Source: Cryptomeria japonica (lineage: Eukaryota; Streptophyta; Pinopsida; Cupressales; Cupressaceae). Taken from it: a DNA stretch of 64,000 bases. Shown piece by piece: positions 57,150 through 64,000 of the stretch (position 1 is its first letter; every line of letters starts with the position of its first letter). The DNA lies in assembly GCF_030272615.1 (NCBI RefSeq), contig NC_081411.1, forward strand, positions 835,004,136 through 835,068,135, read 5' to 3'. Below the pieces are notes generated by a model. That model was not told the origin of the DNA, ran no database searches, and saw nothing but the letters and a program-made list of their open reading frames with translations. Both the position numbers and the translations under genes were made by a program.

Positions 57150-57676
57150 GTATGTGTTGTGACCATTTCACACATCGCCCCATTAGGATGGCGACCCCCC
57201 CTTTTTCTTGGGTTTTGCTTTCCCTTAGCTAGGTTTTTTCTCTGCTTGCTTGGTGTTTTGACTGAGTGAGTGGTCGCCTGCGCTGGGTAGAATAGGGTTT
57301 CTCTCAAAGAGCTCATCCTAGGGTTTCTTTCAAAGCTGAGTGTAGCCTAGATTTGGGAAGTCATAGGATGTCTGCCTTGAACCCTAGGGTCGTCTTAGAG
57401 GAGTTTTACCTTTCAGGAGATTGAAGATGGATAGATTGTGCAAAAGAGATAAAAGGTCTCAGGTCAGGGTAGGTCAGCAGTGTTGGTTTTCATGTCAAAG
57501 TCTTGTCTTCCTCTAAATCAGAAACGATTAGGCAGAGTCAGTGGCCAAGGGAGGATTCAGGAGGCGATTTCAGGAATTGTTGAGCAAATTGGCAAGAATG
57601 TGGAAGGATATGCACCAAGGGTTGAGTCCAGGGCAAAGTCAAGTAATTCCAAAATGAATCAGGCCTGGAATCAAGA

Positions 57677-60600
57677 TTTTCGCCCCTGACCCTTCCAAAG
57701 GGTCCAGGGCGAAATTCATATTCCTCTGCTCTGCTCCTTGTCTTGACCAAGTTTGAAATTTCTACTGCATGGTGTGGAGGACTAGGATGCATATTTGCCT
57801 TAGGAAGAAGGTTTGAAGCGACAAAATGATGGAAATTAGCCTAGAGGAGGAAATTCGCTCCTGACCCTTCCAAAGGGTCTAGGGCGAAATCCTCATCTGA
57901 CCCTCTGTTTTTGCCTAATACATTGGAAAGACCTTGTTTTGAGCTAAGTAAGTGACAAATCGACTTGATGATGATAAGGAAAGGTGAATTTGATCAAATT
58001 TGAAGGTGAATTGAGGCAATAGAGGGTGAAATCAACCTAATTTATGAATTTCGCCTCTGACCCTTCCAAAGGGTCCAGAGCGAAATTCTTTGAAGTCGCC
58101 TTTTTTCTCCTTGTTTGCACTGGAAACCTTGTTTCTTGGGCATGGTGAGGGCAAATTGATATGTTCTAGCCTTAGGAAGTGATTGAAGATGTTGGAAAGT
58201 GTCGATTTTGTCTAAAGCAAGAATTTCGCTCCTGACCCTTCCAAAGGGTCTAGAGCGAAATCCTCAATTTAACCTTCTTTTTGGCCTTAAGACCTAGGTT
58301 AGCCCTGCTTGGAGCTAGTTTGATGGTGGATTGCCTTGATTGCGATGGAGGGAAGTTGAAGTTATCAAGTTTGAGTAAGAATTGGAGGGATGAAGTAGAA
58401 GATCAAGCCAAGAATGAGGATTTCGCTCTTGACCCTTCCAAAGGCTCCAGAGCGAAAATCCTTATAGACCTCAATTTCTACTTTGTCCAGACCAAGTTCT
58501 TAGTTTTTAAGGCATGTTTGGAGGTGTTTGACATGTTCTAGCCTTAGGGAGTGTTTAAAGTTGGAAGAGATGAAGAGTTTTAGCTTAAAACTTGAATTTC
58601 GCTCCTGACCCTTCCAAAGGGTCTAGAGCGAAATTCTTGAAAACAATCATTTTCTCCATATATAAGGTTAGGACCTTGGTGTGGATGCAAGGAGAGTGAT
58701 GTATGTTTGCCTCCCAGAGAAGATTGGAGCTGGAAAAATGAAGAATCAAGCTTAGAACATGATTTTCGCTCCTGACCCTTCCAAAGGGTCCAGAGCGAAA
58801 ATCTCCATGGACATCAATTTCTCCCTTGTTAAGACCAAATTCTTAGTTTCTAAGGCATGTTGGAAAGGTTTGATATGTTCTAGCCTTAGGGGGTGATTAG
58901 AGGTGGAGGAGATGAAGAATTTTAGTTTAAAACAAGGATTTCACTCCTGACCCTTCCAAAGGGTCCAGAGTGAAAATCCTTATAGCTCTCATTTCCTTCC
59001 TTGTTTTGGACAACGTTGGTTTCTAAGGCATGATAGAAGGTGGATTGGTATGTTCTTGCCTTGAAAGGTGGTTGGACACATTGAAAGATAAAGATTTGGC
59101 CTAAAGGATGAATTTCGCTCCTGACCCTTCCAAAGGGTCCAGAGCGAAATTCTTTATTGACCTCATTTGCTTCCAGGCTTAGGCCACAAACGTTGTTCCT
59201 TGGGTGAAGAATGATGTTTTTGTTGCCTTCTAGAGAGGATTGGAGTTGAAAAGATGAAATATCAAGCCTAGAATGGGAATTTTGCTCTTGACCCTTCCAA
59301 AGTGGTGCAGGAGCACCCTTCAAAGGGCTCCCACCATTTGATTTTGTTGTGTTCTTGCTTCTTTATGAAGCCATTGTAAATATAATAAGAGCCATGTGCT
59401 CATTGGGTCTAGTTTAGGTCCTAGGTTCATGAGTCTAGGTTGAGTTTTCTTGAAGAGTAGAGGGTATGTGTGCCTTTGAGGTGTTTAGGGTCCTTATTAG
59501 CATGGTGGTGTCCATAGGATAGCCCAATGTGGGCCTAGGAGTCAAGAAAAGCAACATTGAGAAAGTTGCTCAAAAGTTGCATGACAACTTTTCAAAGTTG
59601 TCAAGCAACTTTTCCACCTAGTAGGTCAAAATCCTTAGGTTAGCGTGGACAACCCTAATGTGGGCACATAGACCGAGGAAAGGGTACTATATGTAGTTGC
59701 AAACCCTAAGATGATGGTTTGGATGTTAGTTTTGTACGGCCCAAGGAAAGTGACTTGACTGTGACTGCAATTTTGTTGCCAGTCGGCACTAATGGAGCGA
59801 TGAAGGATTGATAATGAGTTGATCTTCAAGCAAAACTGTGTTGAAAGTCTTATATGGTGTATATACCTTCATTTTGAGCATTTAGTTTAGGTTTTGTTTT
59901 GCAGGTGTTGTGTGTTTGTAAATATTTTGTAAACTTCCTTCTTACTGTCCAGTTTTGGACTGGTTTGTGTCAATGGGTTGATAACTCCTTTCCCCATTGT
60001 GGAATCACCATGAAACCATGGGGAACAGGAGTACAGACCCTGTACATTACTTCAAAGCAAGCAGGGCCCTTGAAGCTGCAGGGGAGCCAACCAAAGACCC
60101 ACTCCTAGGCGAGACTAGACAGTGCTCGGCTAGGAAGGGTTAAAGTTGCAGAGGTCCAAGAGAGCAAGGAAGGTTAGAGGAGGAGGCACCCTTTGGAGGA
60201 GTTGTAGAGGGGTGAGTGGAGCACCATTGGTGAGAAGGAGGAGCTTCCACCAATCCAGACAAGGTGGCAAGAACATTAAACCAACATTGTGACCCTGGCA
60301 GGCCTAGAAACCCTCTTTAAAACCCTTAAAAACCTCAAAATTCACCTAGGGCAGTGTACGGATGCTTGGAGGCCCAAAACCAGAAAAAATCCTTGAGCCC
60401 TTGCCAAATGAATAGCAGGTCTTTTGGGAAGTTTCACAAGCATATGCATCGTCTGCAAGAGGGAGCCCTAAAAGTCCGGATAGGAGGCCTAATTGGGCAC
60501 ATTCCTTGTAGCCCTATTTTGTAGGAAAAAGACAAAATAGTGAAATCGGTAAGGGGTTGAAAGGTTGAAACCTCTTGGGGGCACATGAATGGATGGGAAA

Positions 60601-61229
60601 CCTTGTCTAAGACCTGTCCTATCCTTGCTAGGACCTCAGAAGGTGTGGTACAAGCCAAACCCTTATTAGCCTAAGTAAGGGTTCTTTGAGTTTCATGAGT
60701 AGGTGAGACGTTAGGAGAAGTAAGTCAAGTTGTTGGTGGGTGGATTGGGCAAGGTCAGGGGATTCCACAAGCAGGGGAAGTCCTAGAGACCCTAGGGATG
60801 GTTAGAACACCTGGTGATCAAAGGAAAGGATCTAGGAGCATAGACTAGGTTAGTCTATCCCAAACCCTATCCCATCACAAAGGGTCCAGAGAAAAATTCC
60901 CCAAAACCTCCCTTTGCTCTCAATTTTATGCTAGGACAAGTATGGATCAGGATGAGTTAAGAATGGAGATGTCTTTAGGCATGACTCTGACTTGTTGATG
61001 ATCTTCAAACATGAAGGAATTGAGCAAAAACAAGAATTTCGCTCCTGACCCTTCCAAAGGGTCCAGAGCGAAATTCCTAAAATCACCTATTTTCCTTGCA
61101 GGTCAAGACAAACTTTTGGTTTTTATGGCTTGAATGGGTGTGAGGAGGTGTGTTCTTGCCTTTTGAAGTTGATTGAGGTTGAAAGGATGAAGAAATGAGC
61201 TCAAAACAAGATTTTCGCTTTTGACCCTT
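57677..61229 (+). repeat. Array of 12 palindromic repeats, about 178-bp spacing (outer LTR)
   Basis: Units start near 57677, 57852, 58047, 58222, 58420, 58595, 58761, 58937, 59108, 59279 (split by an insertion and resumed at 60878), 61035 and 61211 (cut at 61229). The consensus is tttcgctcctgaccctt, cca, aagggtccagagcgaaa: an 8-bp outer stem plus a 7-bp inner stem. Compensatory pairs occur: CGCCC/GGGCG at 57677 and CACTC/GAGTG at 58937, against the usual CGCTC/GAGCG. Confidence 0.92.
59303..60877 (+). mobile_element. 1.6-kb LTR-like insertion in a palindrome
   Basis: It begins tggtgcaggagcaccc, ends ccctatcccatca, and is flanked by the 5-bp duplication caaag (59298-59302 and 60878-60882) lying in the loop of one palindrome unit. 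TG..CA ends and a 5-bp duplication fit a solo LTR of another retrotransposon family. No protein is encoded. The start itself forms a hairpin (tggtgcaggagc..gctcccacca). The strand is not certain. Confidence 0.75.
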
Positions 61230-64000
61230 TGTTGTGACCATTTCACACATCGCCCCATTAGAATGGGGACCCCCTCTTTTTCTTCGGTTTTGCTTTCCTT
61301 TAGTTAGGTTTTCTCTGCTTGCTGGGTGTTTTGAGTGAGTGAGTGGTCGCCTGGGTGGGGTAGATTAGGGTTTCTCTCCAAGATTTCGTCTTAGGGTTTC
61401 TTTCAAAGCTGAGTAAAGTCTGGATTTGGGAAGTCAGATATTGTCTGCCTTGAACCCTAGGGTTGTTGCAGAGGAGTTTTACCTTTTAGGGGAATGAAGA
61501 TGGATAGGTTGTGCTAAAGAGATGAAAGGTCTCAGGTCAGAGTAGGCCAGGAATGTTGGTTTTCTTGTCAGTCTTTTCCTCCAGGTCAGAGCCGATTAAG
61601 CAGAGTCAGTGGCCAAGGGGAGATTCAGGAGGCGATTTCTGAAATTAATGAGCAAATTCACTTGATGATGATTAAAGAGGTCTTGAAAAGTTATATCCAA
61701 GGCAAGGAAAGGAGTTTTGAGGTATAAAATGAGCTAAAACCAAGAATTTTGCTCCTGACCCTTCCAAAGGGTCCAGGGCGAAATTCGTATCCCTCTGCTT
61801 TGCTCCTTGTCTTGACCAAGTTTGAAACCTCTAGTGCATCGTATGGAGGACTGGGGTGTATATTTGCCTTAGGAAGAAAGTTTGAAACAATCAAATGATG
61901 GAAGTTAGCCTGGAAGAGGAAAATCGCTCCTGACCCTTCCAAAGGGTCCAAAGCGAAATCCTCATTTGACCCTCAATTTTGGTCTAAGGCATTGAAAAGG
62001 AAGATTTTTGAGCCAAGTGGATTGCAAGAGGGCATAAGGGTGATGAGGTGAAGTTGATCAAGTCTGGAATGAAAAGGAATGGAATTGAGTGTGAAATCAA
62101 CCTAAACCAAGAATTTCGCTCCTGACCCTTCCAAAGGGTCCAGAGCGAAATTCCAAGAAGACACCTTTTTTCTCCTGGTTTGCTCAAGAACACTTGTTCC
62201 TTAGGCATGTGGTGAAGGTTTTTGATACGTTCTTGCCTAAGAGGTGATTAAAAGCATTAAAAGATGAGGATTTTGACCTAAGGCATGTATTTCGCTCCTG
62301 ACCCTTCCAAAGGGTCCAGAGCGAAATCCACCTTTTCTCCACTTTGCTCTTTGATATAACCAAGATTGTTGACTTTTAAGGCATAGTTGAGAAGGTTTTG
62401 ATGCATGTTTGCCTTGGAGAAGAGGTTTTAGACTTTGAGATGATGAAAGCTAGCCTAGAAGGAGAATTTCGCTCCTGACCCTTCCAAAGGGTCCAGAGCG
62501 AAATCCTCCATTTAGCCTTCTTTTGGCCTTAAAGACCTAGTTTGACCTTGCCTGGAGCCAGTTGGATGGTGGATCGTCTTGATTGCGATAGGAGGAAGTT
62601 GAATTGATCAAGTTTGAAGGAGAATGAGATGAACCTAGGTGAGAAACTAGCCAAGAGTAGGGATTTCGCTCCTGACCCTTCCAAAGGGTCCAGAGTGAAA
62701 TTCTTGAAAACACTCATTTTCCCCTTAGACAAGATCAGGACCTTGGTGGAGATGCAAGAAGAATGGTCTATGTTTGCCTCCCAAAAAGGATTGGAGTTGG
62801 AAGAATCAAGAATCAAGCTCAAAACATGATTTTCGCTCCTGACCCTTCCAAGGGGTCCAGAGCGAAAATCTACCTGGACCTCATTTTCTTCCTTGTTTGA
62901 TCAAATTTTTAATATCCAAGGCATGTTGGAAGGAAGAATGGACATGTTTTTTGCCTTTAGGAATGTTTGAAAGCGATGAAATGTGAAGATTTTGTCCTAG
63001 AAAAGGAAATTCGCTCCTGACCCTTCCAAAGGGTCCAGAGCGAAATTCCACTAAACCACCTTTTTTTCCAAATTTCATGCCAAGCCTAGTGTAGACTAAG
63101 GTGAATTGAGATGGGAGAGGTCCCTAGGGATAACTTTAAGTTGCTAATAAATCATTGAATTTGAGGGAATTGAGCTAAACCAAGATTTTCGCTCCTGACC
63201 CTTCCAAAGGGTCCAGAGCGAAATTTCTAAAATCATCTATTTTCCTTACAAGCCAAGTCAAACTTTGGGTTTTTATAGCTTGGATGGGTGTGAAGAAGTG
63301 TTTTCTTGCCTTTTGGACTGGATTTAGGTTGAAAGGATGGAGAAAGAAGCCTAAAACAAGTTTTTCGCTCCTGACCCTTCCAAAGGGTCCAGAGCGAAAA
63401 ACCCTAAAACCATTTTTTTCTCCAAAATTTGTGTGAAGTCAGGCCTAGGTCTAGGTGAGAAAAGCTCTTTGGATTGCCCTTGAATGATTTTTGATCACCA
63501 AAAGTGCAAATTTTGAGCTAAAACATGAATTTCGCTCCTAACCCTTCCAAAAGGTCTAGAGCGAAATTTTGGATAGGTCCTGTCCCTGGCTAGGTTTTTG
63601 AGCGAATTTTCCTTTTTAAGCCTTTTGAGGATCAAGCACATGTTGCCAAGTTGAGCAATGAATTCAAATGAGGGAGTTTAGAGGAAATAAAGTGAAAGGA
63701 ATGGACTTGAGTCAGGATAAACAAGCAAAAGGTGAATTTCGCTCCTGACCCTTCCAAAGGGTCCAGAGCGAAATTCTTCAAATCCACTATTTCCTCCTTG
63801 CGTCAAGTCAGGATTTTGATCCCTAGGGCATGGTTGAGATTGGAATGATGTTATTTAGCCTTGCAAGATGAGTTGAAGTGAAGGAGATGGAAAATTAATC
63901 CTAAGACTTGAATTTCGCTCCTGACCCTTCCAAAGGGTCCAGAGCAAAATTCATAAAATGTCATGTCTCCTCCAAGATTGTGTTGAGCCAAGTCAGTGAT
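61230..64000 (+). mobile_element. Second plus-strand LTR, nested in the first, cut by window end
   Basis: It starts tgttgtgaccatttcacaca inside a palindrome of the outer LTR; the preceding 5 bases (ccctt, 61225-61229) are the presumed target duplication. The first 300 bp parallel the start of the outer LTR with scattered differences, so this is a separate copy of the same family. It continues past the window. By comparison with the giant LTR, a U3 gene would be expected only after the array, beyond 64000. Confidence 0.85.
61744..63951 (+). repeat. Array of 13 or more palindromic repeats, about 180-bp spacing (nested LTR)
   Basis: Units start near 61744, 61919, 62112, 62287, 62466, 62661, 62830, 63008, 63186, 63362, 63528, 63734 and 63911, all of the tttcgctcctgaccctt / aagggtccagagcgaaa type. 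The mean step is about 181 bp. Spacers differ from one another, but several keep related words (ccttg, aggcatg, gcctt). Confidence 0.93.

Larger units (their letters stand above)
57155..61229 (+). mobile_element. Plus-strand LTR of the giant-LTR superfamily, U3 part, interrupted
   Basis: It starts tgttgtgaccatttcacaca with the cgccccat hairpin, as in the giant element's LTR, and carries a homologous palindrome array. It is broken by a 1,575-bp insertion (59303-60877) and, in the middle of a palindrome at 61229, by another LTR of the same family. The rest must lie beyond the window. Only about 2.5 kb of its own U3 is visible, which ends before the position where the giant LTR has its gene (about 3.4 kb in). 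Confidence 0.85.

Noticed and set aside
57155-61230. 57155 and 61230 as the 5' and 3' LTRs of one element
   Set aside because: Between the two starts there is only U3 sequence and a small insertion, no R-U5, PBS, gag or pol. The second start lies in the middle of a palindrome unit of the first, so it is a nested insertion.
58922-63078. Minus-strand frames in the right-hand LTRs with repeated RSGPFGRVRSE
   Set aside because: The repeated peptide is the translation of the palindrome units; frames are short and interrupted between units.
1-64000. tRNA, rRNA or other structural RNA genes
   Set aside because: I saw no cloverleaf-like gene or rRNA similarity; tRNA-like matches were limited to primer binding sites.

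Overview
This is a plant nuclear window made almost entirely of nested transposable elements, with a small piece of one host gene. The very long LTRs, sparse coding sequence, long introns and mix of hAT, LINE, Copia and Ty3/Gypsy remains suggest a large-genome plant. A conifer or other gymnosperm is my inference, not something the sequence proves. I see no bacterial-type genes.

Left part (1-21585): a decayed LINE on the minus strand (1-3680); an unassigned AT-rich stretch; a 6.0-kb solo LTR on the plus strand (5341-11359, target duplication ggtcc) carrying a broken copy of an unusual LTR-encoded gene; a decayed hAT transposase on the minus strand (about 12660-18240) split by a second, 3.3-kb solo LTR (13926-17217, target duplication gaacc); and the C-terminal and central parts of another hAT transposase (19034-21585).

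Centre (21586-45117): one complete, apparently very recent 23,532-bp LTR retrotransposon on the minus strand, inserted in that second hAT gene (perfect target duplication ggctg; the hAT N-terminus resumes at 45118). Its two LTRs are 7,670 bp each, equal in length and with identical encoded proteins. Each LTR holds an intact 1,079-codon gene of unknown function in U3, an array of 13 palindromic repeats spaced about 170 bp apart, and a promoter with an inverted telo-box. The 8.2-kb interior encodes a single Gag-Pol (Gag, protease, an extra archaeal-type RNase H placed before the RT, RT, a degenerate RNase H, integrase). Because U3 is copied at the 3' end of the genomic RNA, the U3 gene is positioned like the accessory genes in the LTRs of some retroviruses. 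This LTR-encoded protein plus palindrome array is the best candidate for an undescribed system here.

Right part (45118-64000): a truncated Copia element (45723-47340); a short gag-only Copia element with both LTRs and target duplication gggtc (48280-51823); three spliced exons of a NECAP-like (adaptin ear-binding coat-associated) host gene on the plus strand (52236-52868); a foldback element (53187-53959); a mostly unassigned stretch; and two nested plus-strand LTRs of the giant element's superfamily (57155-61229 and 61230 to the window end). These two carry a homologous palindrome array spaced about 178 bp, and the first also contains a separate 1.6-kb insertion (59303-60877). The host gene appears to run through this TE-filled region with its outer exons outside the window or unrecognised.
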